The notes: a model not told the origin generated them from the sequence alone. Counted from the stretch's first letter, positions 6,506 to 16,219 are shown. The stretch is DNA of 48,511 bases from Bacteroidales bacterium (GCA_017651225.1 JAGCDF010000059.1:1-48511); one strand, 5' to 3'. Program-made: numbers and translations.

Positions 6506-9115
6506 CTATTTGTTCAGCGCTTTGGCGACCTCGTCAGCGGCGAGGCAGAGCAGCACGTACTGCGGTGCGGTGTTGATGCAGGACTCGTTCTCGCCCCAGT
6601 GGAACGGGTAGTCGTCCTTGTTCTCAAAGAAATCCTCCTTGACCAGCAGGCCCGGTACGATGCCGCCCGGGATGGTGGAGTAGTCCGCGCGGTTGTTGTT
6701 GTAGGCCACCTTCTTGGTGTTCACGCCCACGCCCGTCACGAAGGAGACGTTGGTGTCCGGGTGGCAGCCGAAGATGAAGTTGAGGCCCGCGAATACGTAT
6801 TCGGGATCGATCATGTTCGGGAAATACTTCCAGACCAAGTAGGCGTTGTAGGCCGTGGTGATGATGGAGGCGTTGCCCGCCCAGGAGGCGCCGCCGATGG
6901 ACACGCCGTACGGGTTGTCCTGGCCGCCGCGCGTGATGACCTCGACGTAAGCCGGGATGGCCGTCTTCACCTTGTCCTGGAAGCTCTTGTCCATGTAAGG
7001 ATAGATCTTCAGCGCGGCAGCGAGGTTCGGGCCGCCGGTGAACTGGGTGGAGAACATGCCGTTCGACACGGTGCCGTTCGCCTGGATGATGTTCGGCCGG
7101 GCCTCGACCTGCTTCTCCACGAGCGGGAGGAAGAAGTCCTTGTATTTGGCGTCGCCCGTGGCGATCCAGAGCTCGATGGCCGCGTTGATGCGCGGATCGC
7201 CGCCCATCATGCCCCAGCGGAAGTTGTTCGCCATGGCGTTCTGGTTCGGGGCGGCTGCCTCGAAGTGCTTGTCCCAAAGCATGATGGCGTTCTTGAGCGA
7301 GCGCTCCGCCTCTTCCGGATAGTAATCCTTCAGGGCCGGGTAGGCGGCGGCCAGGGACACGATGTCCTGCATGGTGCCGGCCGGGCTGAAGCGGCTCGTG
7401 AAGACGAAACGGTCGTCGGGGGTGCCGGAGCGGTTGCCCTTGACCTCGTAGCGCTCGAGCGTGGGATCATAGATGAGGCCGTCGGTGAGCGTCATCGCGT
7501 CGCCGAGGTGGTGGTAGTGATGCATGTCCGGCTGGCCGATGACCTGCGCCACGAAACCGATGTTCTCGACCTGGGCGTTGATGTTCAACGTGCCGTGCAT
7601 GATGAGCTGCACGTTGTCAGGCACGCCGTCGGGGACGTGGATGTCGGCGTACTGCGTCTTCTCGTCGATCAGGGTCTGGTCGCGCAGGGGCTTGAACTGA
7701 CGCCAGATGTAGGCGAGGTCCTGCGTCGTGTTGAGGACGGAGTTGGCCTGGATGTCGAAGTCACCCGCGTCGTACCATCCACCGATTGCAAGGCCGGGGA
7801 TGTGCTCGAGCGGCTGGTATTTCGTGTTGGTCTCGTCGCCCTGGAAGTAGCCGTCGTGCAGACGGACGTTGGCCGGCGCCTGCAGGGCGTCGTCCATGTT
7901 GGCGCGGCCGTGCCAGATGCGGTAGGCTTCATTCACCTCCATGTGGTCCATGTTGACCACGAGGGAGATGTCCATGGAAGGATGCCACTTGTCGCTGTAG
8001 ACGTCCTTGTCGATGGGGAAGGCGTTGGTCTCCGTGCCCTGGTAGTCGATGCAGTACAGACCCGGCTCGCGGACATCCGAGAAGTCGAGCTGCACGTAGT
8101 TGTAACGGTGGTGGTACTCGCCCCAGAACTTGGCGGGGATGATCTTGGCCACGGTCTTGCTGCCGTCCGGGTTGATCTTCAGCAGGCGGCCGGTCGTGGC
8201 GGCCGCGTCATTCTTGTCCAGCTCGGCCACGGCGATCTTCTTCTGGGCCGGGGTGTAGCCGACCTGGGAGAAGCCGATGTTCGGTTTGCGGATCCAGCCC
8301 TGCGAGATGCTGGGCTCCAGGTACCATTCCAGGACCTTGCCGGTCTGATTGCCGGGCAGCAGGGAACGCAGGACGAACATGCCGTTCTGGGCGAGGTGGC
8401 GTCCGTCGAAGATGCTGATCTCACGGTCGGAGGTCACGCCCACGCGCAGCGCCTCGTCTTCCGGGGCCAGCACGATGCGGTGGCCCGTGGACATGGCCAG
8501 CGGCACGAGGAAGTCGCCGCGGCCGCGGTCATCGAAGGTCGATTCGCCGAAGTACTGCGGGATCTTCTCGCTCACCGGGTGCACCTCAGTATCGTGCATC
8601 GGGTACTTGGGCAGGATCCGGGCGTTGTTGTCCACCAGGTAGTTGCGTCCGAAGTAGGTTGCCGGGAAGAATTCCAGGTTCATGCCCGCCTTGCCGACGA
8701 GCTCCGCCGGGACGGGCTTGTCCAGGAAGACCTGCACGAGGCAGCCCTGGTCCTTGGCACTGACCCGGATACGGGAGACGAAATCGTAGTCGGTGTAGGT
8801 GAGCTCCACCTCGACGCTGTTGTCGTTGGTGTTGACCTTGCGGGAGGTCATCGTGCCGAAGATGTCCCACTGCTCCGGCGTGTTCATCAGGCGGATGCCG
8901 CCGCCCGTGGCGATGCGCACGCCGCGCTGGATGATCTCCAGACCGGCGAATTTCTCGTCATAGAAACCGCCGTTGTAGATGTTGTTGTAGACGAGCACGT
9001 TCGTGCCCCGCGCCTCGAAGTAACCGAGTTCGCCCAGCTTCAGGGCCTGGGCTCCAGCCCGCTGGGGGAGGAGGGTCGACAGGACCAGAAGCGCAATCAG
9101 AGAGAGTCTTTTCAT
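6506..9115 (-). CDS. Glycoside hydrolase family 9 enzyme (cellulase-like), secreted
   Basis: An 869-residue protein with a signal peptide (1-22). Residues 25-275 are a beta-rich N-terminal region I cannot assign. Residues of about 280-370 resemble the immunoglobulin-like CelD_N domain (IGFSQVGYTPAQKKIAV, later PGLYCIDYQG). The GH9 (alpha/alpha)6 catalytic domain follows: GGWYDAGDFD at 445-454 carries the aspartates that activate water, and ENES at 842-845 carries the catalytic acid Glu844. The histidine/arginine region GCHPDTNVSFVTG is also typical. Family members cut beta-1,4-glucans, and some act on chitosan oligosaccharides. The substrate here cannot be fixed, but the divergent neighbour is a GH3 enzyme and the setting is plant-polysaccharide breakdown. 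It shares a 112-base intergenic region with the GH3 gene, so co-regulation is likely. Confidence 0.9.
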   Translation of the reverse strand: MKRLSLIALLVLSTLLPQRAGAQALKLGELGYFEARGTNVLVYNNIYNGGFYDEKFAGLEIIQRGVRIATGGGIRLMNTPEQWDIFGTMTSRKVNTNDNSVEVELTYTDYDFVSRIRVSAKDQGCLVQVFLDKPVPAELVGKAGMNLEFFPATYFGRNYLVDNNARILPKYPMHDTEVHPVSEKIPQYFGESTFDDRGRGDFLVPLAMSTGHRIVLAPEDEALRVGVTSDREISIFDGRHLAQNGMFVLRSLLPGNQTGKVLEWYLEPSISQGWIRKPNIGFSQVGYTPAQKKIAVAELDKNDAAATTGRLLKINPDGSKTVAKIIPAKFWGEYHHRYNYVQLDFSDVREPGLYCIDYQGTETNAFPIDKDVYSDKWHPSMDISLVVNMDHMEVNEAYRIWHGRANMDDALQAPANVRLHDGYFQGDETNTKYQPLEHIPGLAIGGWYDAGDFDIQANSVLNTTQDLAYIWRQFKPLRDQTLIDEKTQYADIHVPDGVPDNVQLIMHGTLNINAQVENIGFVAQVIGQPDMHHYHHLGDAMTLTDGLIYDPTLERYEVKGNRSGTPDDRFVFTSRFSPAGTMQDIVSLAAAYPALKDYYPEEAERSLKNAIMLWDKHFEAAAPNQNAMANNFRWGMMGGDPRINAAIELWIATGDAKYKDFFLPLVEKQVEARPNIIQANGTVSNGMFSTQFTGGPNLAAALKIYPYMDKSFQDKVKTAIPAYVEVITRGGQDNPYGVSIGGASWAGNASIITTAYNAYLVWKYFPNMIDPEYVFAGLNFIFGCHPDTNVSFVTGVGVNTKKVAYNNNRADYSTIPGGIVPGLLVKEDFFENKDDYPFHWGENESCINTAPQYVLLCLAADEVAKALNK

Positions 9116-9181
9116 GACTAACGGAAGTTATTAGAGATTGGTTATATTGCTCAAATGTCCTGCAAGATAACAAATTTTACT

Positions 9182-9189
9182 TATATTTG
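9182..9189 (+). promoter_or_regulatory. Putative -7 box TATATTTG for the GH3 gene
   Basis: Exact TAnnTTTG match, 39 bases before the ATG at 9228, in the divergent GH9/GH3 intergenic region. A matching minus-strand promoter for GH9 was not clear. Confidence 0.5.
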
Positions 9190-9227
9190 CTTCTGCTTCG
9201 GAGCGAAATAACCAATATTAACATACG

Positions 9228-11840
9228 ATGAAGGCAAACTCTCTGCTTTGTGCAGCGGTCCTCGCGCTGCTCGCCGTCGGGTGCAAGCACTACGACTATT
9301 CTTTCCAGAATCCGAATCTCTCCGTGGAGAAGCGTGCGGACAACCTCCTGTCGCTGCTCACGCCGGAGGAGAAGATCGGCTTGATGATGAACGGTTCCGT
9401 CTCCGTGGACCGGCTGGACATTCCCGCCTACAACTGGTGGAACGAGGCCTGCCACGGCATCTGCTATGACGATGTGACCGTGTTCCCGCAGGTGATTGCG
9501 CTGGGCGCCACCTTCGACGCACCCCAGCAGCTGGAGATCTACACGGCCGTCTCCGATGAGGCCCGCGCCGTCTGGAACACCACCGACCACCACCAGCTGG
9601 GCGTGACCGAGCCGAACGGCAACATCTGGCACAACGGCCTGTCGTTCTGGTGCCCGAACGTCAACATTTTCCGCGATCCCCGCTGGGGCCGCGGCCAGGA
9701 GACGCCGGGCGAGGACCCGTACCTGAACGCAGTGATGGGCGTCCAGACCGTGAAGGGGATGCAGGGCGACAACAGCAAATATTTCAAGCTGCATGCCTGC
9801 GCGAAGCATTTCGCCGTGCACAGCGGCCCGGAGGCGGACCGCCACCGCTTCAACGCGACCGTGTCGATGCGCGACCTCTGGGAGACCTACCTCCCGGCCT
9901 TCCGCTCCATTGTGAAGGACGCCAACGTGCAGGAGGTGATGTGCGCCTACCAGCGCTATGAGGGCGAGCCTTGCTGCGCCAGCGACCGGCTCCTGCAGGA
10001 GATCCTGCGCGACAAGTGGGGCTTCAGCGGCATCGTGGTGTCCGACTGCGGCGCCATCGGCGACTTCTACAACAAGCGCCAGCACGGCACGCACGCCAAC
10101 GCAGCCAGCGCATCCGCCGACGCGGTCCTGTCCGGCACCGACGTGGAGTGCGGCACGAGCTACAAGGCGCTGACCGAGGCCATCAAGAAGGGTCTCATTT
10201 CCGAGGCGGACATCGATGTGAACGTCCGCCGCATCCTCGAGGCGCGCATTAAGCTGGGCATGTTCGACCCGGCCGAGCGGCTCCCCTGGGCGAAGCTCGA
10301 CGAGTCGACCCTGAGCAACGCCGCGCACACCGCGCTGGCCGCGAAGGCCGCCCGTGAGGCCATCGTCCTGCTGAAGAACGAGAAGGACGTCCTGCCGCTC
10401 CGCAAGGAGGGCATCACCATCGCCGTGGTCGGCCCGAACGCCGACGACGCCCGCGTGATCCTGGGCAACTACAACGGCTACCCGACCGCCGCGAACACGC
10501 AGACCATCCTGGATGCCATCCGCGCGGCGGCCCCCGGCGCCAACATCATTTACGAGAAGGGCTGCGACCTCGTGGAGCCGTTCATCACGACCCACTACCT
10601 CGCCCGCATGGGCGACGGCAAGGGCATGCACGCCGATTATTACAATGACACCGCCTTCGGCGGCGACGTCGTGGCGGGTGTCGACTACGACGAGCCGCTC
10701 ACGCTCAACACCACCTCCCCGGCCCTCGCGCACGAGGACCGCGCCTGGACGGACGGCCTGAACCTGACCGGCTTCTCCGCCCGCTACAGCGGCTCCTTCG
10801 TCGCCGACTACACGGGTGAGATGAATTACTCCATCCGCGGCAGCGGTACCTACAAGCTGATCGTGAACGGCAAGACGATCACCCAGCAGAACGAGCCGCC
10901 GCGCGGCCGTTTCAGCTTCGGCGGTTTCTTCCGCAGCCTCGCCCCGACCAACTTCCGCGTTGAGGCCGGCCAGACCTATAATGTCCAGATCGAGCTCACG
11001 CAGCCGGAGGCTACCTCGGCTTCCTTCTCCTTCGACCTCTATAGCCGCCGTCCGGTGGACCTGCCGGCTGTGGCGGAGCGCGTGAAGGACGCGGACGTGA
11101 TCGTGATGGTCAGCGGCATCTCCTCCAACGAGGAGGGTGAGGGCCACGACCGCACCTACATCGAGCTGCCCGAGATCCAGCAGCAGCTGCTCGCCGAGAT
11201 GGACGCCACCGGCAAGCCGGTCGTCCTGGTGAACGTGTCCGGCTCCGCAATCGCCTTCGGCGGTGTGGAGAAGCAGTACGACGCCCTCGTGCAGGCGTGG
11301 TACGGCGGCCAGGCCTGCGGCCTCGCCGTCGCGGACGTGCTCTTCGGCGACTACAACCCCGCCGGGCGCCTGCCCGTCACCTTCTACGCTTCCACCGACC
11401 AGCTGCCCGCTTTCACGGACTACTCGATGGAGAACCGCACCTATCGCTACTTCCGCGGCGAGCCGCTCTATCCGTTCGGCTACGGCCTGAGCTACACGAC
11501 GTTCAGCTACGGCCAGGCGAAGGTCTCCGGCAAGCCGGCCGCGATGAAGCTGACCGTGCCCGTGACCAACACCGGCGCGCGTGACGGCGAGGAAGTGGTC
11601 CAGGTCTATGTGAAGTCGCTCGACAATCCCGACGCGCCGATCAAGTCGCTCAAGGGCTTCGCCCGCGTGAAGATCGCGGCGGGCAAGACCGCGAACGTGA
11701 CGGTGCAGCTGGGCAGCGGCGCCTTCGAGTTCTACGACGCTTCCATCGATGAGCTTTCCATCAAGCCCGGCCGCTACCAGCTGCTGTACGGCGGTTCATC
11801 GAAAGATGCTGACCTCCAGGCAGTGGAAGTCAGCATCTAG
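9228..11840 (+). CDS. Glycoside hydrolase family 3 lipoprotein with PA14 insert (beta-xylosidase/beta-glucosidase-like)
   Basis: An 870-residue protein with a lipoprotein signal (LLAVGC, lipid-bearing Cys19). The GH3 N-terminal barrel (about 35-345) contains RDPRWGRGQETPGEDPY, the KHF triad-like motif at 193-195 and the nucleophile Asp273 in VVSDCGAI. The second GH3 domain starts near 375 (EAIVLLKNEKDVLPL) and is interrupted by a PA14-like domain at about 455-605. It resumes with DADVIVMVSG and SNEEGEGHDR, where a Glu is the likely acid/base. It ends with PFGYGLSYTTF and a fibronectin-III-like domain (about 780-865). The N-terminal motif NEACHGI resembles the beta-xylosidase branch of GH3. 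The protein probably sits on the outer membrane facing the periplasm or surface. The substrate, xylo- or gluco-oligosaccharides, is inferred. Confidence 0.92.
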   Translation: MKANSLLCAAVLALLAVGCKHYDYSFQNPNLSVEKRADNLLSLLTPEEKIGLMMNGSVSVDRLDIPAYNWWNEACHGICYDDVTVFPQVIALGATFDAPQQLEIYTAVSDEARAVWNTTDHHQLGVTEPNGNIWHNGLSFWCPNVNIFRDPRWGRGQETPGEDPYLNAVMGVQTVKGMQGDNSKYFKLHACAKHFAVHSGPEADRHRFNATVSMRDLWETYLPAFRSIVKDANVQEVMCAYQRYEGEPCCASDRLLQEILRDKWGFSGIVVSDCGAIGDFYNKRQHGTHANAASASADAVLSGTDVECGTSYKALTEAIKKGLISEADIDVNVRRILEARIKLGMFDPAERLPWAKLDESTLSNAAHTALAAKAAREAIVLLKNEKDVLPLRKEGITIAVVGPNADDARVILGNYNGYPTAANTQTILDAIRAAAPGANIIYEKGCDLVEPFITTHYLARMGDGKGMHADYYNDTAFGGDVVAGVDYDEPLTLNTTSPALAHEDRAWTDGLNLTGFSARYSGSFVADYTGEMNYSIRGSGTYKLIVNGKTITQQNEPPRGRFSFGGFFRSLAPTNFRVEAGQTYNVQIELTQPEATSASFSFDLYSRRPVDLPAVAERVKDADVIVMVSGISSNEEGEGHDRTYIELPEIQQQLLAEMDATGKPVVLVNVSGSAIAFGGVEKQYDALVQAWYGGQACGLAVADVLFGDYNPAGRLPVTFYASTDQLPAFTDYSMENRTYRYFRGEPLYPFGYGLSYTTFSYGQAKVSGKPAAMKLTVPVTNTGARDGEEVVQVYVKSLDNPDAPIKSLKGFARVKIAAGKTANVTVQLGSGAFEFYDASIDELSIKPGRYQLLYGGSSKDADLQAVEVSI

Positions 11841-11863
11841 GAAAGGGGAGTTTTTCAGGTAGT

Positions 11864-14221
11864 TTATTTCATTCGGTCACGGGTGTCGTTTCCGGCGCCC
11901 GTGCCTTTGTATTTGCTCTGGGCGGAGTTGAAGCGGTAGCGGATGGAGAAGCTGATGCGCTGGGTGTCCATCTTGATGCTCTGCTGGATGTTGTAGCCAC
12001 CGAGGTCGCTCCACACATTGTTGTGTCCGAGACCGGCGAGGTCGGAGCCTTCGAGGCGGAGCACCAGGGAGCCGTCCTTGAGGAGGGTCTTCTGGACCGC
12101 GGCCGAGAGGTTGAAGTAGTGGTTGGTGACCATGGTGTTCGTGACGTAGCCGGGGCTGTGGTATTCACCGCCGAGCTCGATTTGCCAGCCGTGGTTGAAG
12201 CTGAAGATGTTGTTCAGCTGGGCGATCCAGAGGGGCTTGCCGGTGTAGGACATCGTGCGGTAGCCGGAGGGCTGCGACGGGTCCTGGGCGTCGATGGTCA
12301 GCCAGGTCTCCTGCAGGCCCACGGTGTACATCATGGTCCAGGGGCCGATGGTCGGCGTGGCCACGAGGAAGGCGGACAGGGCGCGGACGGGCTCGTCCAG
12401 GTTGCGCGGCTGGAGCATGATCACGCCTTCGTCATTGTAGAGCTCGGACCAGGTGATGGTCGGGTTGTCGGATCGGCTGTAGTTGGCGGAGAAGGTGAGG
12501 AATTTCCACACGGCGGACAGGTTGAAGGACTGCACGGTCATCGGCTGGAGGGCGGGGTTGCCGCTCTGGAGCGTGTAACGGTTGTTGTAGCGGATGGCGC
12601 TGGAGAGCGCGGAGAAGTTCGGGCGGGTGGTGCGGATGCTGTAGCTCACAGAACCCTGCACGGGACCGAAGACGCCGCCGAAGGAGATGGACGGGAAGAA
12701 GTTGTCATACTTGCGGGAGAAGCTGCCGTTGCCCAGCAGGTCGTCGTAAGCGTAGTTCACGTGCTCGTAGCGCAGGCCGGCGCTCAGCTGGCCGAACTGA
12801 CCCACCATGAAGCCGTAGTTGAAGAAGGCGGCGATGTTGTCTTCCCGCACGCGGGAGCTGGCGGCCGGAATGGTCCAACCCTGCACGGTGTAGCGGTCGC
12901 TCAGGCGGGAGAAGGTCTCCTCGGTGCCGAGCTGCAGCATGCCCTTCCAGACGGGGTAGGAGAGGACGAGCTTGGCGGCGTAGAGCTTGTTCTCGGAGGC
13001 GGACTCGGTGGTGATGGTCGCGTTCTCGATGTCGCTATCCTCGACGGAGCGGCTGAGCTTGTTGTCGGAGACGTTGAAGTAATCCACGTTGAAGTCGATG
13101 TTCAGCTTGCCCACGGTGCCGTTGTAGTAGGCGTTGACGCCCAGGGAGTACGGATTCTTGGGGCCGTTCGAAGCGGTGGAGTTCGTGATCAGGTGGTCCA
13201 GGAGCGTGCCGTTCAGAAAGATGTCGCCTTCCATCCATTCGCGCTCGTTGTAGCTGTAGTTGCTGCCCCAGTCCACCTTGAAGCCGGTGAAGTGGTTGTC
13301 GGAGATCTGCCAGTTCACACCGGCGTTCGTGCTGATGCTTTTGAGGTCGAAGTCGGCAGTCAGGTCCTCTTCCTGGTGGAAGGACTTCGGGCCGGTCGTG
13401 TTCTGGATGAGTTCGCTGATCTGGTACTGGGTGGTCCTGCCGCCGTTCACGCCGGCGAAGATGTCCACGCCGCCCGTACGGTAGTTGACGTTGAGGGCGC
13501 CGGTCGGGTCGTTGTTCTCTTTGCGGGTGAGGGACTGCGCGTCCACCAGGTTCACGTTGAAGCCGAAGCCTTCGCCCTGGCGCTTGATGGTCTTGATGCG
13601 GACCACGGCCTTGATCGAGGCGTCATACTGGGCGCCGGGGTTGTTGATCACCTCGACGCTCTGGATCTCGTGGCTCAAGAGCCGGTCCAGCTCGGAGGCG
13701 TCGGTGAGGCGACGGCCGTTGATATAGACGACCGGGGCGCCCTTGCCGATGACCTCGAGGCCGTTCTGGCCCTTGATCAGGCCCGGGACCTTCTTGAGGA
13801 CGTCGTTGGCCGTGCCCGCGTTCTCCAGGACGGAGCCGCGCACGGAGGTGGCGATGCCCTCGCCGGTGAGCTTGGTCTTGGGCATCACGGCCTGGACGGC
13901 AGCGGCTTCCAGCATGGAAGTGTCTTGGCGGAGCGTAATCACGGCGCCGTCCACCGGGGCGAGGAAGACAGTCTGGTAGCCCAGGATGGCCACCATCATG
14001 ATGCCGTCGTTCTCTTTGGTCACTATATTAAAGGTACCGTCTTCGGCCGTGACCGTGCCGCACAGGACGGTGGAGTCGGCTTTGGAGAGGACGGCTACGT
14101 TGGCGAACTCGATCGGGTGGCCTTGCTCGTCCACCACCTTGCCTTTCCAGTCTCCCTTTGCCTTTGCGCTGGCGCTCAGGGTCGCCAGAATCATCATCGT
14201 TGCTACAATAATTTTCTTCAT
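11864..14221 (-). CDS. TonB-dependent receptor, OMP_b-brl_3 family
   Basis: A 785-residue outer-membrane protein with a signal peptide (1-19). A carboxypeptidase-regulatory-like domain spans about 25-105 (WKGKVVDEQGHPIEFANVAV), and a plug-like domain about 125-215 (VLKKVPGLIKGQNGLEVIG, VVYINGRRLTDASELDRL). The rest is a long beta-barrel. The near-terminal signature SKYKGTGAGND is typical of the OMP_b-brl_3 family and separates it from SusC proteins. No SusD partner is adjacent. The ligand is unknown. The gene is convergent with the GH3 gene (23-base gap) and has one of the best promoters in the window. No TonB box is obvious in the N-terminal region. Confidence 0.88.
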   Translation of the reverse strand: MKKIIVATMMILATLSASAKAKGDWKGKVVDEQGHPIEFANVAVLSKADSTVLCGTVTAEDGTFNIVTKENDGIMMVAILGYQTVFLAPVDGAVITLRQDTSMLEAAAVQAVMPKTKLTGEGIATSVRGSVLENAGTANDVLKKVPGLIKGQNGLEVIGKGAPVVYINGRRLTDASELDRLLSHEIQSVEVINNPGAQYDASIKAVVRIKTIKRQGEGFGFNVNLVDAQSLTRKENNDPTGALNVNYRTGGVDIFAGVNGGRTTQYQISELIQNTTGPKSFHQEEDLTADFDLKSISTNAGVNWQISDNHFTGFKVDWGSNYSYNEREWMEGDIFLNGTLLDHLITNSTASNGPKNPYSLGVNAYYNGTVGKLNIDFNVDYFNVSDNKLSRSVEDSDIENATITTESASENKLYAAKLVLSYPVWKGMLQLGTEETFSRLSDRYTVQGWTIPAASSRVREDNIAAFFNYGFMVGQFGQLSAGLRYEHVNYAYDDLLGNGSFSRKYDNFFPSISFGGVFGPVQGSVSYSIRTTRPNFSALSSAIRYNNRYTLQSGNPALQPMTVQSFNLSAVWKFLTFSANYSRSDNPTITWSELYNDEGVIMLQPRNLDEPVRALSAFLVATPTIGPWTMMYTVGLQETWLTIDAQDPSQPSGYRTMSYTGKPLWIAQLNNIFSFNHGWQIELGGEYHSPGYVTNTMVTNHYFNLSAAVQKTLLKDGSLVLRLEGSDLAGLGHNNVWSDLGGYNIQQSIKMDTQRISFSIRYRFNSAQSKYKGTGAGNDTRDRMK

Positions 14222-14251
14222 TGCTTACTGTATTACTTCATTAGTACACTG

Positions 14252-14282
14252 CAAAGGTAAGACGTTTTTTTGAATCTGCAAA
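14252..14282 (-). promoter_or_regulatory. Bacteroidetes-type promoter TTTG-N19-TACCTTTG
   Basis: On the minus strand, TTTG (14282-14279) is followed after exactly 19 bases by TACCTTTG (14259-14252), a full match to the -33/-7 consensus. The ATG of the TonB-receptor gene lies 30 bases downstream at 14221. Confidence 0.8.
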
Positions 14283-14302
14283 TTTTTTTTTGTTTTTTTT
14301 CT

Positions 14303-14349
14303 AAAATCGGCGCCGACCCAGGTTTTGTGACCTGAGCCGGCGCCGTTTT
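14303..14349. terminator. Strong hairpin, possible bidirectional terminator
   Basis: CGGCGCCG at 308-315 (of 14 kb) pairs with CGGCGCCG at 14338-14345. The inner part CAGGT/ACCTG pairs around a six-base loop. A TTTT run follows on the plus strand and ATTTT on the minus strand. It lies downstream of the minus-strand DUF2207 gene and its adjoining relic. Confidence 0.6.
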
Positions 14350-14369
14350 CGGGCGTTCTCGGTGCCGAG

Positions 14370-14443
14370 TTAGTTGATCAGATAGATCTTCTGCAGGCCC
14401 TTGCAGGTGCAAGTCACCGTGGCGCGACCTCGACGAGCGGGCT
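14370..14443 (-). pseudogene. Relic of the 3' end of a GH43-like gene
   Basis: Read on the minus strand, these 74 bases match the last 74-75 bases of the GH43 gene ending at 18284, including the stop codon, at about 68 positions. Translated in the matching frame it ends KGLQKIYLIN-stop, identical to the intact gene. Most differences are third-position changes (ACC/ACG, ACC/ACT, ATT/ATC, TAC/TAT). One is TAC to TGC, and one base is missing just after the GTCGAGG stretch, so the upstream frame is broken. The copy overlaps the last two bases of the DUF2207 stop codon. It is a leftover of a duplicated gene or the product of a rearrangement. Confidence 0.85.
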
Positions 14444-16178
14444 ACCGGCTTCCGCCGCCGCGACTGCCGCCGAAGGAGTGGTGGCCGCCGCCGCTGGAGA
14501 AGTGGCCGCCGCCACCGTAGCTGCGATGGCTGCTGCTGCCGCTGCTGCTACTGCTGCTGCCGGAATCAGACCAGGTCTTGGTGACCCGGGCGTTGCGCAG
14601 CGCCGAGGCGGAGATGCTGTTGGAGTAGGACATGACGGTGTAGAGGGAGGCGCCGTTCAAGGCTCGGGAGAGCTTGGCGAAATCCGTCGGATAGAGCTTC
14701 TCGAACTGCTTCGCCACCTTGTCGGCGATGCCGAAGAGCTCGGCAAACACGAGGTAATCCTCCCAGAGCGTCACCTCGATGGCGCCGCGCTGCTTGTTGA
14801 GCGTGAAGTCTTCGAGGAAGTTCTTGAACTCGATCAAGTGGCGCGCCTGCTCCTGGCCTTCCTTGTTGAGGCGGTCGCTCTTCTCCGTGTAGTGCCGGTC
14901 CTCAAACCACTTGCGACCGAGGGTCTGCGCGCGCGACGGGAGGTCGGACATGCGCTTGAAAGACTTCTTGGACCATTTGTCCAGCTCGCCGGCCTCGAGG
15001 ATGAGGTTCTTGCCGCTGGCTTCGCGTGCCATGGTATAGAGGTCGTTCTCCAGCACTTCCTTGAAGGAGGTCTGCTGCTTGAAGGAGAGGTTCACGCGGT
15101 TCTTGTTTTCCGGATCGGGAAGCACTTCCACCACGCCCGCCAGCACCCATCGCAGGAAGTAAGCGCCGATCAGGCGGTTGGAGCAGTCCTTGCCCCAGTC
15201 GGTCATGGAGTCGCCCTTGGACAGGACATAGTAGCCGGCGGGGATGCTGCCCTTCAGCGGGACGTCGCGGTACCAGCCCTTGATCCTGCGGGCGCCGAAG
15301 ATCTTTTTGTTGAATTTCCAGCCGAGGATATGGTAGTTGAAGGCGGCAACCAGGAAAATAATCAGGGCGAGGATGATCCAGCCCACCGGCGTGAGAAGCA
15401 GGAGGCCGAGAATCACCAGGATCCAGACGACAACGTCTCCAAAGGTCGTCTTGTCTTTGTAGTCGCTGCCCTTGAAGGCGAGTTGAATGATGTCCTCGAA
15501 GCCCTTGTCATATTCCACGGCGGGGGTCAGCAGGTCCGGGTCGAAGCGGACCAGCACCGTCATCGCGCTCGAGGAGCGGAACGGCTCCAGGGATTCGGCG
15601 CGGACGGCGCCGTCCTCCACGAAGATCTCGCTCTCGCTGCGGAAACCCCACACCTTCACGTTCTCTTCCGTCCAGTCGGGGCCGCCCGTCTCGTTGACGA
15701 GCATGACCTTGACGTGCTGGGGCGGCGCGGAGAGGCCCGGGTTCACGAAGGAGAAGTACAGACCGTTGTAGTCGCCCATCTTCATCACCATCCCAGACAC
15801 GGTGTAGCGGACCGTCCAGACGTGGTCACCGTAGTCGCCCTGCCCCCAGCAGAGCTCCACGCCGTGTTTCTTGCGGACGATGCCGCAGCGGCCGCGCTTC
15901 TGCTCGCGCGAGCGATCGGTGTCCCAACCGTCCCCTTCGGCGACGAATTCTTCGCCGTTCTCACTGACCCGCAGGTCGGTAATCTCGATCGGCCCGAGAT
16001 GGTCGAAGGGCAGGTAAAACTCGGTGCCCGAGACGACGTTCACGTCCCAAATCTGCGTGATCTGCGCGCTGCCGTCCGGGCGGATGACCACGGTCTCATC
16101 GATGTTGCGGATTTCCTGCGCCGGCAGCGCGAGAGCCGCCAGGAGGAGCGAAAAGAGGAGTATCAGGATTTTTTTCAT
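14442..16178 (-). CDS. DUF2207 domain-containing membrane protein
   Basis: A 578-residue protein with a signal peptide (1-20). An extracytoplasmic beta-rich DUF2207 domain follows at about 21-215 (IRNIDETVVIRPDGSAQITQ, then RKKHGVELCWGQGDYGDHVW). A pair of transmembrane helices lies near 255-290 (VVVWILVILGLLLLTPVGWI). A cytosolic alpha/beta region of about 230 residues follows, and the tail is rich in Ser, Gly and His (GGGGHFSSGGGHHSFGG). The flexible Gly-rich end is typical of the family. Its function is not known; the family occurs widely in bacterial membranes. The gene is divergent from the GH43 gene with 57 bases between the starts. The stop codon lies exactly at the junction with the GH43 relic, so the end of the gene may have been reshaped by that rearrangement. 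Confidence 0.85.
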   Translation of the reverse strand: MKKILILLFSLLLAALALPAQEIRNIDETVVIRPDGSAQITQIWDVNVVSGTEFYLPFDHLGPIEITDLRVSENGEEFVAEGDGWDTDRSREQKRGRCGIVRKKHGVELCWGQGDYGDHVWTVRYTVSGMVMKMGDYNGLYFSFVNPGLSAPPQHVKVMLVNETGGPDWTEENVKVWGFRSESEIFVEDGAVRAESLEPFRSSSAMTVLVRFDPDLLTPAVEYDKGFEDIIQLAFKGSDYKDKTTFGDVVVWILVILGLLLLTPVGWIILALIIFLVAAFNYHILGWKFNKKIFGARRIKGWYRDVPLKGSIPAGYYVLSKGDSMTDWGKDCSNRLIGAYFLRWVLAGVVEVLPDPENKNRVNLSFKQQTSFKEVLENDLYTMAREASGKNLILEAGELDKWSKKSFKRMSDLPSRAQTLGRKWFEDRHYTEKSDRLNKEGQEQARHLIEFKNFLEDFTLNKQRGAIEVTLWEDYLVFAELFGIADKVAKQFEKLYPTDFAKLSRALNGASLYTVMSYSNSISASALRNARVTKTWSDSGSSSSSSGSSSHRSYGGGGHFSSGGGHHSFGGSRGGGSR

Positions 16179-16211
16179 GCAGCGAAGTTACGGATTTCAA
16201 AGCAAAAAAAG

Positions 16212-16219
16212 TATATTTG
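16212..16219 (+). promoter_or_regulatory. Putative -7 box TATATTTG for the GH43 gene
   Basis: Exact TAnnTTTG match 16 bases before the ATG at 16236. The -33 box is weak or absent. Confidence 0.55.

Noticed and set aside
6599-9121. Open plus-strand frame of 840 codons opposite the GH9 gene
   Set aside because: No motifs and a biased composition; the minus strand carries the GH9 active-site motifs.
11864-14221. SusC of a classical polysaccharide utilisation locus
   Set aside because: The C-terminal SKYKGTGAGN signature and shorter length fit the OMP_b-brl_3 family, and no SusD-like gene follows.
12023-14260. Open plus-strand frame of 745 codons opposite the TonB receptor
   Set aside because: Antisense of a GC-rich gene; the receptor on the minus strand has signal peptide, plug and family signature plus a good promoter.
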